64,000 nt of DNA from JBBROS01 sp965217935 (GTDB lineage Bacteria; Pseudomonadota; Alphaproteobacteria; Acetobacterales; Acetobacteraceae). Below the pieces are notes generated by a model that worked only from the letters and a program-made list of their open reading frames with translations, did not search any database and was not told where the DNA came from. Of the stretch, positions 40,048-50,173 are shown one piece after another. The DNA lies in contig OZ244581.1 in the NCBI GenBank assembly GCA_965217935.1, forward strand, positions 62,001 through 126,000. The letters are read 5' to 3'. Numbering within the stretch: position 1 is the stretch's first letter; every line of letters starts with the position of its first letter. Made by a program: the position numbers and the translations under genes.

Positions 40048-41262
40048 CTATATCACGCCATCCGCGCGCCACTTGGCAATTTGGGACGGGCTTTTGCCGA
40101 GCATCCTGGTCAGGACCTCGTCGGTATCATGCCCGAGCAGCGGCGGGGCGCGGCGATAGTCAACCGGCGTTTCTGATAGGCGCACCGGGTTGGCGATGAC
40201 TTTCACGCCGCCTTGCGCGGCCGCGTGCGGCATGTCCAGAACCATCTCCCGCGCCCGGACTTGCGGGTCGGCAAACACCTTATCCAGCGTGTTGATCGGC
40301 CCGCACCCGATCTTCAACGCCTCAAGGCGCTCGGTCCACCAATCCGTGTCATGCCCCTGCAGCACCGGCGTCAACGTATCGGTGACCAGCTTGCGATTTG
40401 TCACGCGCGCGGCGTTGGTCGCGAACCGCGGGTCCTGCAGCAATCCCTCAAGCTCGAAGTTATCGCAAAATCTTTTGAACGTCACGTCGTTGCCAATTGA
40501 TAACACAAGAAATCCGTTGGCGGTCGGGAACACTTGGTACGGCACGATATTGGGATGGTCGTTGCCGAGCCGGGCCGGGCTCTGCCCCGTTGCCAGATAG
40601 TTCATGCCCTGGTTCGCGAGCCAGGCGACATGGGTGTCGAGCATGCCGATGTCGATCTGCTGCCCCTGCCCGGTCGCGTCCTTGTGCCGCAACGCCGCCA
40701 GGATGCCGATGCATCCGTAAAGGCCGGCAAACAGGTCGGCGACGGGGACGCCGACCTTCATCGGCGTCCCATCCGGCTCGCCTGTCAGGCTCATGACGCC
40801 TCCCATCGCCTGCACCAGCCCATCATAGCCCGGCCGCGGCGAATACGGCCCCGTCTGTCCGAACCCGGTGATGCTGCAATAGATCAGTCCGGGAAAGCGG
40901 TCGTGCAGTTGCCTGTATCCGAGACCGTAATTTGCCAGCGCGCCGACTTTGAAGTTTTCGACCAGGATGTCGCAGCGGGCGATCAGCTCGAGCGCGATCG
41001 CCTGCCCCTCTTGCGTTGAAATGTCCAGGGTCACGCTTCTTTTGTTCCGATTGACTCCAACAAAGTAGGCGCTTTCGCTCGTTCCAGGCATGAACGGCGG
41101 CGCGAAGCCCCGGGTGTCGTCGCCGGCGCCGGGGCGCTCGATCTTGATCACGTCGGCGCCGAGGTCGCCCAGCATCTGCGCGCAGGTCGGCCCGGCAAGC
41201 ACGCGGGTCAGGTCGAATACGGTCAGGCCGGCCAATGGCCCGGTCGGGACTGTCTCGGTCAT
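40048..41262 (-). CDS. CaiB/BaiF family (class III) CoA transferase
   Basis: 404 residues. Moves CoA between carboxylic acids. N-terminal LTVFDLTRVLAGPTCAQMLG, with the catalytic Asp in PGYDGLVQAMGGVMSLTGEP, and RFATNAARVTNRK near the C-terminus. The family covers formyl-CoA, succinyl-CoA:malate and mesaconyl transferases, so the acids involved cannot be named. Divergent from the aldehyde dehydrogenase across 124 bp. Confidence 0.9.
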   Translation of the reverse strand: MTETVPTGPLAGLTVFDLTRVLAGPTCAQMLGDLGADVIKIERPGAGDDTRGFAPPFMPGTSESAYFVGVNRNKRSVTLDISTQEGQAIALELIARCDILVENFKVGALANYGLGYRQLHDRFPGLIYCSITGFGQTGPYSPRPGYDGLVQAMGGVMSLTGEPDGTPMKVGVPVADLFAGLYGCIGILAALRHKDATGQGQQIDIGMLDTHVAWLANQGMNYLATGQSPARLGNDHPNIVPYQVFPTANGFLVLSIGNDVTFKRFCDNFELEGLLQDPRFATNAARVTNRKLVTDTLTPVLQGHDTDWWTERLEALKIGCGPINTLDKVFADPQVRAREMVLDMPHAAAQGGVKVIANPVRLSETPVDYRRAPPLLGHDTDEVLTRMLGKSPSQIAKWRADGVI

Positions 41263-41386
41263 CGTTTGTCCATTTCCTCGATCACGTTATGGAGAACGGA
41301 CCCCGATCCTCGGTCTTGTTCGCCTACGGGCCCGGGTCCATTGTCCGGCTTGAGCGTTATAGAAACTCACCAGAAAGGGCAAAGCC

Positions 41387-42898
<1,512 letters not shown>

Positions 42899-42903
42899 CA
42901 ACG

Positions 42904-43875
42904 ATGTCGAAAAACGATCCCAGCATCCCGGCGGCCCTGCACCCCAAGCCAGCCGAATTCGCGTTCGATCTGACCGAGACGCTGCGCGCAGTCGTGGCCC
43001 TGCGCTCGACCGTGCCGGATGATGCGTTCACGGCATCCACGCTCGGCACCGAGCGTGCCGGCAGCGCGGTGCAGATCCGGCCCGGCCTGTTTCTGACCAT
43101 CGGCTACCTGATCACCGAGGCGGACACGATCTGGCTCTCGGCATCCGATGGCCAGGCCGTGCCGGGGCACGCGATGGCCTACGATCAGGAGACGGGCTTC
43201 GGCGTCGTGCAAGCCCTGGGCAAGATCGACCTGCCGGTGATTGAACTCGGCGCCAGCGAGGCGGCGCGCGTCGGCGAGCCGGTCATCTTCGCGGCAGCGG
43301 GAGGCCGGCGGCATGCCGTGTCTGCCAAGGTCGCCGGGCGGCAGGAATTCGCCGGCTATTGGGAGTACCTGCTGGAGGACGCAATCTTCACCATTCCAGC
43401 GCACCCGTTCTGGGGCGGCGCGGGGTTGATCGGTGCCGATGGGCGTCTGCTCGGCATAGGCTCGCTCGTGTTGCAGCAAGGCAGCGAGACGGGGCGCAAG
43501 CAGGATATGAACATGGCCGTGCCGGTGCAGCTCCTGCAGCCAATCCTGGATGACCTGATCGCCTTTGGCCGGAGCACCCGTCCGCCGCGCCCGTGGCTCG
43601 GCCTTTATGCGATGGAGGACGACGACGCTTTGGTCGTCGGCGGCTTGGCCGACAATGGCCCGGCGGACAAGGCAGGCGTTCGGACCGGGGACCGTATTCT
43701 GGCCGTCAATGGCGCCGAGGTGCCGGATTTGGCCGGCCTGTGGCGCGAGGTCTGGGCCTCAGGCCCGGCCGGCACGCCGGTTCATGTCAGCCTCGGACGA
43801 GGCACAAGGGCGGCATCGGTGACGATTGCTTCCGCGGACCGGATCAGCGTACTCAAGGCCCCGTCGCTGCATTGA
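42904..43875 (+). CDS. HtrA-like protein with degenerate protease domain and PDZ domain
   Basis: 323 residues: a trypsin-like S1C domain (about 25-215) and a PDZ domain (WLGLYAMEDDDALVVGGLAD, GVRTGDRILAVNGAEVPDLA). The catalytic triad is missing: where HtrA has T-x-x-H the sequence is LTIGYLITEAD, the Asp position reads QETGFGVVQA, and the Ser loop GNSGGPL reads HPFWGGAGLIG. No signal peptide is visible, so it is probably cytoplasmic. Likely a non-catalytic scaffold; I recall similar substitutions in other alphaproteobacterial S1C-like proteins. Confidence 0.8.
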   Translation: MSKNDPSIPAALHPKPAEFAFDLTETLRAVVALRSTVPDDAFTASTLGTERAGSAVQIRPGLFLTIGYLITEADTIWLSASDGQAVPGHAMAYDQETGFGVVQALGKIDLPVIELGASEAARVGEPVIFAAAGGRRHAVSAKVAGRQEFAGYWEYLLEDAIFTIPAHPFWGGAGLIGADGRLLGIGSLVLQQGSETGRKQDMNMAVPVQLLQPILDDLIAFGRSTRPPRPWLGLYAMEDDDALVVGGLADNGPADKAGVRTGDRILAVNGAEVPDLAGLWREVWASGPAGTPVHVSLGRGTRAASVTIASADRISVLKAPSLH

Positions 43876-43880
43876 CGCGA

Positions 43881-44303
43881 TCAGTGGACGTACACCTGCA
43901 CCTCTCCGGCAGACGCCTCGGCTGCAGGACGGATCGCGAGCAGGACCCGGTCCTGCCGAACGCCGTCCGCCACGATCGCGCGGGCGACGGCCTCCGCGGT
44001 CTCTCCGATTGACGGTCCGGCCACTGTCGCCGGCGGTTGCAGCTCGACGACATCGAAGACGGCATCCGCCTTTCGGGCCCGTGCCGCGGCAACGGCCTTG
44101 CTGAGCGTCTGCCTGTATTCGGCCTGCTTCGCCGTCCCGATCACCAGCAACGGCGGCGGACCGGTCGGCGCGGCAACTGACGGCTTTGCCGTGGCAACGA
44201 CGGGCGCGTCGCCGGCGTAAGGATTGAACGTGTTCTGATCCACCAGGGTGCAGCCAGCCGCTGCCAGCCCTAGCAGCACGGCGAGCGGCCTCATCGACGC
44301 CAT
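43881..44303 (-). CDS. Small lipoprotein of unknown function
   Basis: 140 residues from ATG 44303 (or 44294). Signal MASMRPLAVLLGLAAAGC with lipobox A-A-G-C, then a Pro/Ala linker (VVATAKPSVAAPTGPPPLLV) and a folded domain with AVAAARARKADAVFDVVELQ. Predicted outer or inner membrane anchoring through the Cys. 19 bp after the class II aldolase stop; ends 5 bp from the convergent HtrA-like gene. No family name recognised. Confidence 0.7.
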   Translation of the reverse strand: MASMRPLAVLLGLAAAGCTLVDQNTFNPYAGDAPVVATAKPSVAAPTGPPPLLVIGTAKQAEYRQTLSKAVAAARARKADAVFDVVELQPPATVAGPSIGETAEAVARAIVADGVRQDRVLLAIRPAAEASAGEVQVYVH

Positions 44304-44322
44304 TTCGGCAAGCACGGTGCCG

Positions 44323-45111
44323 TTATTGCCTATACTCGGGGGCGGAGCGATCCAGCATCCGCTTGATGCTGTCGAGGTGCAGCCGGGCGCTTTCATCACC
44401 GCCGTCCCGCATCCGCCGGGCCGTTTCGCGGGCAATCGCGTCCGGGATCGGCCGCAGTGCGAGACCGGTTGAAAGCGCCAGCCGCTGCACTTCGCAGGCA
44501 CGCTCCAGGTAATAGAGATCGTCCCAGGCTTCGGCGATGGAGCGTCCGGCAACCATCACGCCATGATTGCGCATGAACACGATGTCCTTGTCGCCCATGC
44601 TGGCCGCGATGCGGTCGCCTTCGGTCTGGTCAAGCGCCAGGCCATTGTAGGTCTCGTCAACGATGATGCGGCCGTAGAATTTCAGCGCGGTCTGCCCTGC
44701 CCAAAGCAGCGGCTCGCCGTCGAGCATCGTCATCGCGGTCGCATTCGGCATGTGGGTGTGGAATACGGCGACAGCTTGCGGACGAGCCTTGTGCACCCGG
44801 GCATGAATGTGGAACGCGGTGGCCTCGGGCTTGCCTTCCCCGGCTATCACCCGCCCGGCAAAGTCGCACGCCAGCAAGCGTGAGGCGGTGATCTCGCTGA
44901 AACCCCAGCCATACGGGTTGACCAGGAACAGCGAGTCGGACCCCGGGATCATGGCGGAGAAGTGGTTGCAAATCCCCTCGTGCAGGCCAAGGCGGCTCGC
45001 CATCTGAAAGCACGCCGCCAGGTCGACGCGGGCCTGCCACACAGCCGGGTGGTCAAGGGCCGTGGCTTTCATGGCATGGGGCGCGGCGGCTTCGGGCATG
45101 GCAAGCGCCAT
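44323..45111 (-). CDS. Class II aldolase/adducin-family protein
   Basis: 262 residues. Zn-dependent fold of fuculose-1-P aldolase: substrate loop LHEGICNHFSAMIPGSDSLF, metal histidines in AVFHTHMPNATAMTM and FMRNHGVMVAGRSIAEAWDD. Members without a clear phosphate site act on varied aldols or are non-enzymatic, so substrate is open. Divergent from the amidohydrolase at 45190. Confidence 0.88.
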   Translation of the reverse strand: MALAMPEAAAPHAMKATALDHPAVWQARVDLAACFQMASRLGLHEGICNHFSAMIPGSDSLFLVNPYGWGFSEITASRLLACDFAGRVIAGEGKPEATAFHIHARVHKARPQAVAVFHTHMPNATAMTMLDGEPLLWAGQTALKFYGRIIVDETYNGLALDQTEGDRIAASMGDKDIVFMRNHGVMVAGRSIAEAWDDLYYLERACEVQRLALSTGLALRPIPDAIARETARRMRDGGDESARLHLDSIKRMLDRSAPEYRQ

Positions 45112-45189
45112 TGATAAGCTCCAGGCTTGCAGGCGGTGGCGGGAGCGTTAGTTTGCCCGTCTTCACGCACGGCGGCAATGCGGACGACG

Positions 45190-46440
45190 ATGAGCGACAG
45201 GCGGACCAACCAGCGGATCGACGGACGGCGGCTGTGGAGCAGCCTGATGCAAATGGCGCAGATCGGCGCGACGGCCAAGGGGGGCGTGAAACGTCTTGCA
45301 CTCGGGCCGATTGACAAGGACGGACGCGACGCGTTCCGCAGGCTTTGCGAGACGGCTGGGCTGACCCTACGCGTGGATTCGATGGGAAACATGTTCGCCC
45401 GCCGTGCCGGACGCGACCCGGCCCGCCTGCCCGTCCTGTTCGGCAGCCATCTCGACAGCCAGCCGACGGGCGGCAAGTTCGACGGCGCGCTCGGCGTGCT
45501 GGCCGGGCTCGAGGTCATGCGTACGTTGGATGACCTCGGGATCGTGACGGAATCGCCGTTGGAACTGGTGAACTGGACGGACGAGGAGGGAAGCCGCTTT
45601 GGCAAGAGCCTGATCGGCTCGGGCGTCTGGTCCGGCGCTTACGGCCAGGCGGAAACGGAAGCGCTGGCCGACTTGGATGGGCAGACGGTCGGCGCATCGC
45701 TGGACGCGATCGGGTATCGCGGCGACACGCCGGCGAAGGCGTTTCCGGCCGATGCCTATTTCGAGCTGCACATCGAGCAGGGGCCGATCCTGGAGCAAGA
45801 GGGCAAGCAGGTCGGGATCGTGACGGGCGCGCAGGCTCAAGTCTGGTATGACCTTGTCGCGACCGGGCAGGACAGCCACGCCGGAACGACGCCTCCGAAC
45901 GCCCGGCGGGACGCACTGCTTTGCGCCGCCCGCATCATCGAGCTTGTCGACACGCTGATGCGCGCGCGCGGCAGCGACGGGCGCGGCACAGTGGGCGAAT
46001 TGGTCGTGGCGCCCAACAGCCGGAACGTGGTGCCCGGCAAGGTGGGTTTCAGCGCCGAGTTCCGGCATCCGGACGACGCCGAAATTCACCGGCTTGCGGC
46101 GGAGTTCTCCCAGAAAGCGGAGGCCATCGCCCAGACCTGCGGGATTGACCTGCGCATTACGGAGTTGTTCCGCATGCCGGCCCAGCCGTTTGATCGGGAT
46201 TGCATCGGCTTGGTGCGGGCGGCGGCGGACCGGCTGGGGTATTCTGCACGCGAGGTTGTCTCCGGCGCCGGGCACGATGCGGTCTATGTCGCGCGCCATG
46301 TCCCGACGGCGATGATCTTTACGCCATGCAAGAACGGATTAAGCCATAACGAAGCCGAAAGCATCAAACCTGAGGAGGCCGAAGCCGGAGCGCAGGTGTT
46401 GTTCCAAGCCGTTGTCGAACGAGCGAACCGGGCGCTTTGA
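45190..46440 (+). CDS. M20-family amidohydrolase (allantoate/N-carbamoyl amino acid hydrolase)
   Basis: 416 residues. Di-metal hydrolase releasing ammonia/CO2 from carbamoyl or ureido compounds. Metal ligands in LFGSHLDSQPTGGKFDGALG, NWTDEEGSRFGKSLIGSGVW, ELHIEQGPILEQE and the C-terminal CKNGLSHNEAES; dimerisation domain HAGTTPPNARRDAL. Starts at ATG 45190; the frame is open further upstream but without homology. Confidence 0.9.
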   Translation: MSDRRTNQRIDGRRLWSSLMQMAQIGATAKGGVKRLALGPIDKDGRDAFRRLCETAGLTLRVDSMGNMFARRAGRDPARLPVLFGSHLDSQPTGGKFDGALGVLAGLEVMRTLDDLGIVTESPLELVNWTDEEGSRFGKSLIGSGVWSGAYGQAETEALADLDGQTVGASLDAIGYRGDTPAKAFPADAYFELHIEQGPILEQEGKQVGIVTGAQAQVWYDLVATGQDSHAGTTPPNARRDALLCAARIIELVDTLMRARGSDGRGTVGELVVAPNSRNVVPGKVGFSAEFRHPDDAEIHRLAAEFSQKAEAIAQTCGIDLRITELFRMPAQPFDRDCIGLVRAAADRLGYSAREVVSGAGHDAVYVARHVPTAMIFTPCKNGLSHNEAESIKPEEAEAGAQVLFQAVVERANRAL

Positions 46441-47384
46441 CCGCCTCGCGCCGGAATGGTGGGTTCGATGCTTCGAAAGCAGTTCCTTTGACCGCTGACC
46501 CGCTGACCCCTTTGATCCGCCAACTGAACCAATCGGTGCTGGCTTTGGCAACGGTTGGCGGACTGTTGCGGCTCGATCAGACTGGCTCGGTTGCCGACCC
46601 GGACGTGGCCGCCGCGATGCGCCTTGTCTGGAATCTCGTGGGCGTTGCAGACCCGGCCGACATACCGGTTGAGCAGAAGCAGCAAGCCCTTGGCCTGATC
46701 CGCAGCTTCTTTGCCGAGGCCGCAGACCTGCTCGACAGGCCGGACCGAGCGCCTGGCTGGACATTCGAGGACAAGGCGATCCTGCAAGGCCTTGGGGCGT
46801 CTTCGGCAAGTCTCGTGGGGCGGATCGGCAGGCTGGCGGCAGCGAGGCCTTGGCTCATGGACCGGCTCACGCAACCGGGCGTCTTTCTGGACGTGGGAAC
46901 CGGGGTCGGCGGCATCGCGCTTGCTGCCGCGGCGGCTTGGCCCGCGCTCCGCGTCGTCGGCATCGATCGCTGGGAGCCTGCGCTTGCCCTGGCAGCTCAG
47001 AATCATGTGGCGAGCGGGTACTCCGAGCGCGTGCGATTCCAGCACCGAGCGCTCGAAGACGTCGATGAGCGCGAACAGTATAGCGTGATCTGGCTTGCGA
47101 CGCCGTTCATCGCCGGGCCATCCGTCAAGGCGGCCATGCCGCGTCTGCTCGCGGCGCTGGCGCAAGACGGCGTTCTCATCGCGGGCGTGATCCTGTCCCC
47201 GGCAGAACCGCTTGCCGCAAGCCTTGCCGAATTACGGGCGATTCGAAACGGCGGCCAGTCCTGGACGTGCGATGAAATTGCCCGCTTGATGCAGAACGCC
47301 GGTTTCGAGCATGTTGAGATCCCTGCCGACCAAACCGGGATGCAGTTCGTGGTCGGGCGCCGCGGGACGGCGCCTGTTGAGTAA
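46437..47384 (+). CDS. SAM-dependent methyltransferase, class I
   Basis: 315 residues if begun at TTG 46437 (TTGA overlap with the amidohydrolase stop); a start near TTG 46488 is also possible. An N-terminal helical domain precedes a Rossmann domain with SAM motif I FLDVGTGVGGIALAAAAAWP, motif II VVGIDRWEPAL and IWLATPFIAG. Resembles small-molecule or O-methyltransferases. Its 3' 153 bp overlap the 3' end of the convergent TPR gene, which is unusual. Confidence 0.82.
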   Translation: MTASRRNGGFDASKAVPLTADPLTPLIRQLNQSVLALATVGGLLRLDQTGSVADPDVAAAMRLVWNLVGVADPADIPVEQKQQALGLIRSFFAEAADLLDRPDRAPGWTFEDKAILQGLGASSASLVGRIGRLAAARPWLMDRLTQPGVFLDVGTGVGGIALAAAAAWPALRVVGIDRWEPALALAAQNHVASGYSERVRFQHRALEDVDEREQYSVIWLATPFIAGPSVKAAMPRLLAALAQDGVLIAGVILSPAEPLAASLAELRAIRNGGQSWTCDEIARLMQNAGFEHVEIPADQTGMQFVVGRRGTAPVE

Positions 47385-48836
47385 TCGGCTCCGCGATAGC
47401 AAGGCGTCCCGAACCTCGGCGATCACGTCGGTCCAATCGTTTTCTTGAGATTGCCGGACGATTCGGATTGTCGGATACCAAGGCGAATCCGTCCGGTCGC
47501 GCAGCCAACGCCAGCAGCCCATCTTTCGGGAGAGCAGCCAGACCTCCTTGCCCATCGCAGCGGCCAGGTGGGCGACCGCGGTATCAACGGCGATGACCAG
47601 GTCCAACCCGGCTATGATCGCCGCGGTGTCGGCAAAATCGGTGACATCGGCCATTCGATCCTGCATCGGAAAGACCGGCGGCGCGCCTTTTTGCAGCGAA
47701 TGAAATGCGATCCCCGGGCAGTTGCGCAAATTCGGCAGCAAGGAGGCAGGAATCGAACGCAAGCGGTCGTGGATGAAACCTGGATTGCCCGCCCAGCACA
47801 GGCCAACCTGCAAGCCTTCGCGGCCTCGGGGAAAGCGGGCGAGCGACTCGGCGGTCGCGGCCAGGTAAGGCGAGCGTCCGGGAATGCTCTCCAGGGTCGT
47901 CTTGAAGATGCCGGGCAAGCTTGCAAGGGGGCAGAATACGTCAAACGCTGGAAGCGGCGCGCCGGCCGCGACAACCTTATCCACGCCATCAAGGCCCTGC
48001 AACAGTCGCAGCAGCGGCGCTTGCACGGCCAAGATGACGCGGGCGCCGCGTTTTGCGACCAAGGGTGCGAAGCGCGCGAACTGGATCGTATCGCCGAAAC
48101 CTTGCTCGGCATGAAGCAGAATGGTCCGGCCCGCCACGTCTTCTCCGGCCCAACGTGGGAAGGCCGCGATCGCGCGAGCCTGGGCAGTCAACCCCAGTCG
48201 GCCTTCGTATAGGCTCCAGCTCTCTGCATCGAACTGGCCCCGCGACAGGAGAAGAGCCGCCAGGTTGTGCCGGGCCATGAAGCTGTCAGGATGCAGCGAC
48301 AAGGCCTGGCGCGACTGAGCCTCCGCCTCATCCAGCCGGCCGAGCGCTTCGAGCGCAAGGGCGAAATTGGACCGGGCCTCGAAACTCCTGGGTGCAGCCG
48401 TAACCGCTTGCAGGCCGACCGCAAGAGCATCCTGGAACCGGCCCAAGGAAAACAGCGCCGCTCCCAAGTTCAGGATCGCGCTCGGGTCCTGCGGCGCCAG
48501 CACGACCGCGTTCGCGCAGTGCGGCAACGCCGCCTCAGCCCGGCCCGCGGCTAACAACCAGCAAGCCATTGCATTATGGGCCAGATGGTTCGTGGGCGCG
48601 AGATCGACGGCTGTCATTGCAGCGCCGATTGCTCCATCAAAGTTTTGCAGTTCTCCCAGGAGGACAGAGATCTGGATGTGGATGCGCGCATCGTGCGGCT
48701 TGGCTTCGGACGCCTGCATGAAAGCAGCGACGGCGCCGAGCTTGTCGCCTTGCGCGAGCAGCCGCCGGCCACGGTGCATCGGATCTTTCGGAAGCGGCCG
48801 ATCCTGCTGCTTCGGCTTGCGTCTGGTCGTCTGCAT
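47232..48836 (-). CDS. TPR protein with GT9/SPINDLY-like glycosyltransferase domain
   Basis: 534 residues. Residues 25-215 are tetratricopeptide repeats (e.g. AILNLGAALFSLGRFQDALA; EARSNFALALEALGRLDEAE). Residues 240-480 are GT-B-like: GRTILLHAEQGFGDTIQFAR, VGLCWAGNPGFIHDRLRSIP, DLVIAVDTAVAHLAAAMGKE and LLSRKMGCWRWLRDRTDSPW, as in TPR-linked heptosyl/O-GlcNAc-type transferases. Such proteins glycosylate other proteins. The last ~50 residues run antisense to the methyltransferase gene and look like a read-through tail. Divergent from the peptide gene at 49055. Confidence 0.85.
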   Translation of the reverse strand: MQTTRRKPKQQDRPLPKDPMHRGRRLLAQGDKLGAVAAFMQASEAKPHDARIHIQISVLLGELQNFDGAIGAAMTAVDLAPTNHLAHNAMACWLLAAGRAEAALPHCANAVVLAPQDPSAILNLGAALFSLGRFQDALAVGLQAVTAAPRSFEARSNFALALEALGRLDEAEAQSRQALSLHPDSFMARHNLAALLLSRGQFDAESWSLYEGRLGLTAQARAIAAFPRWAGEDVAGRTILLHAEQGFGDTIQFARFAPLVAKRGARVILAVQAPLLRLLQGLDGVDKVVAAGAPLPAFDVFCPLASLPGIFKTTLESIPGRSPYLAATAESLARFPRGREGLQVGLCWAGNPGFIHDRLRSIPASLLPNLRNCPGIAFHSLQKGAPPVFPMQDRMADVTDFADTAAIIAGLDLVIAVDTAVAHLAAAMGKEVWLLSRKMGCWRWLRDRTDSPWYPTIRIVRQSQENDWTDVIAEVRDALLSRSRLLNRRRPAAPDHELHPGLVGRDLNMLETGVLHQAGNFIARPGLAAVSNRP

Positions 48837-49054
48837 GTCGCTCTCATCAAGCTCTTTGCGGCGGACAATGAGCGGTAAACGTTAATGAAGTCTGATCGAA
48901 ACGAGCGATCGGGGCCGATAGACAAAACGAAACCGTTTCGATTTATAGGCAACATGAACGCGCAAAAGCGTACCTTTCAGGTATCAATCTAACTAGGAAA
49001 TATATCCGTTTTTATTAAGATGTTTCCAGGCAATAATGCCTAAGGAGATGATCG
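48837..49054 (+). promoter_or_regulatory. AT-rich divergent promoter region
   Basis: 218 bp separating the TPR-GT gene and the peptide gene; clearly lower GC than surroundings (e.g. GGAAATATATCCGTTTTTAT near 48995). A 12-codon frame MNAQKRTFQVSI at 48954 lacks a ribosome site. Probably holds both promoters; no box could be fixed confidently. Confidence 0.5.
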
Positions 49055-49222
49055 ATGACAAAGACAGCCAAAGACGTCGTGATCAAGGCCCAGACTGCCG
49101 CGGCTTCGGCCGCCAGCACCAAGGACAATGGCGCCGTGCAAGTCGGCGGGGCCGCAATCCGTTTCGCCAGCACTAAGGACGCGGGCTCGGTCCACATCGG
49201 CGGGGCTGCGATCCGCTTCTGA
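49055..49222 (+). CDS. 55-residue peptide with duplicated C-terminal block (possible RiPP precursor)
   Basis: ATG 49055 with perfect AAGGAG upstream. N-terminal half MTKTAKDVVIKAQTAAASAA is a helical leader-like segment. The C-terminal half consists of two copies of a block: STKDNGAVQVGGAAIRF and STKDAGSVHIGGAAIRF (13 of 17 identical). A strong start, low-complexity leader and repeated tail, plus two hairpins immediately downstream and an adjacent DUF6065-like gene, fit a ribosomally made peptide that is modified or exported. No Cys is present, so lanthionine-type chemistry is excluded; Thr/Ser/Lys/Asp could be modified. Not a known family to me. Confidence 0.75.
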   Translation: MTKTAKDVVIKAQTAAASAASTKDNGAVQVGGAAIRFASTKDAGSVHIGGAAIRF

Positions 49223-49229
49223 TCCAAAA

Positions 49230-49292
49230 CCTGGGCCTCAGCATCGCTGAGGCGCCCAGGGCAGCAATGGGGGCAGACAAGTCTGCCCCCAT
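49230..49292 (+). terminator. Two consecutive strong hairpins after the peptide gene
   Basis: Hairpin 1 at 49230-49260: CCTGGGCCTCAGC / GCTGAGGCGCCCAGG with a short loop and one bulge. Hairpin 2 at 49267-49292: ATGGGGGCAGAC-AA-GTCTGCCCCCAT, a perfect 12-bp stem with no clear T-run. They lie between the peptide and the next gene, so could cap the short mRNA and lower expression of the downstream gene. Confidence 0.7.
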
Positions 49293-49334
49293 ACCGCCGG
49301 ACCATGCAGGGCAGAGATGAAGGAGCGCCGAGCA

Positions 49335-50150
49335 ATGCCGAGCAGCGATGCCGCTTCTACTGGACGCGAGACGGCAAACGTCATCGAGTTCGTGAAGATG
49401 ATCCCGCAGGGGCGTGATCCGAAACGGGCCGATCGGTCCGGCGCCGGATCGCTGCCGGGCCGCGCGATGCGATACTGCGAGGCGCTCACGTCGGCAACCG
49501 GATACGGCTACTGGCTGTTCCCGCCCATGGACCTGCAATTGCTGTGGGACGGCGAGCAGGTGCTCTGGTCCTGCGATGGCGCCGAGCGCTGGCAAGCCTT
49601 GAGCGGCACGGAAAGCGGCGCGGTGCAATTCCCGGGCTTCGCGGAGACATTCGATGGCGTCGGCCCGGACTGGCTGCGCGGCTTCTCGCCGCCGTTCCTG
49701 ACGGCGCTTCCCGAATTGGGAACGGTCCAGATCTGGACCGGGCTGCTTGCGCGGACGAAGCCGGGATGGAGCCTCAACGTCCGCATGCCGGTCAACCTTC
49801 CAGGAATTCCAGGGCTGACAGCTTGGGAGGGGATCATCGAGACCGATCACTGGTATGGCCCGCTGTTCACGAACTTCCGCATCACCAAGACCGACTGCCC
49901 GGTTTATCTCCGCTCGCAAGTGCCGTTCATGCAGGTGCAGCCGCTGCCGCAAATCGCTTATCAGGAGGCGCTGCAACACCCTGCGCCGGTGCGCCAACCG
50001 GTCGATATGTCGGATCAGGACTGGCGTGACTTGGCCGAGGTGATTCAGCCAAGCTCGGCAAATGGCGGTCCGGGCGACTATGCCGTCAGGGTTCGCAAGC
50101 GCCGGACGTGCCCGCACCATGTGCTGATGCGCGAAGCTGCGACCGTTTGA
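49335..50150 (+). CDS. DUF6065-like protein
   Basis: 271 residues from ATG 49335: AAGGAG lies 9 bases before it, while the ATG at 49317 is upstream of that ribosome site. Beta-rich, with AMRYCEALTSATGYGYWLFP, VQIWTGLLARTKPGWSLNVR, EGIIETDHWYGPLFTNFRIT and VPFMQVQPLPQI; this pattern (native Gly/Trp-rich start, WTGLL.RT..G, EGI.ETD) fits DUF6065 proteins as I remember them. Function unknown. Sits directly downstream of the peptide gene and in the same direction. Confidence 0.65.
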   Translation: MPSSDAASTGRETANVIEFVKMIPQGRDPKRADRSGAGSLPGRAMRYCEALTSATGYGYWLFPPMDLQLLWDGEQVLWSCDGAERWQALSGTESGAVQFPGFAETFDGVGPDWLRGFSPPFLTALPELGTVQIWTGLLARTKPGWSLNVRMPVNLPGIPGLTAWEGIIETDHWYGPLFTNFRITKTDCPVYLRSQVPFMQVQPLPQIAYQEALQHPAPVRQPVDMSDQDWRDLAEVIQPSSANGGPGDYAVRVRKRRTCPHHVLMREAATV

Positions 50151-50173
50151 GCATTCCTGCTCGTTTGGTCCAT

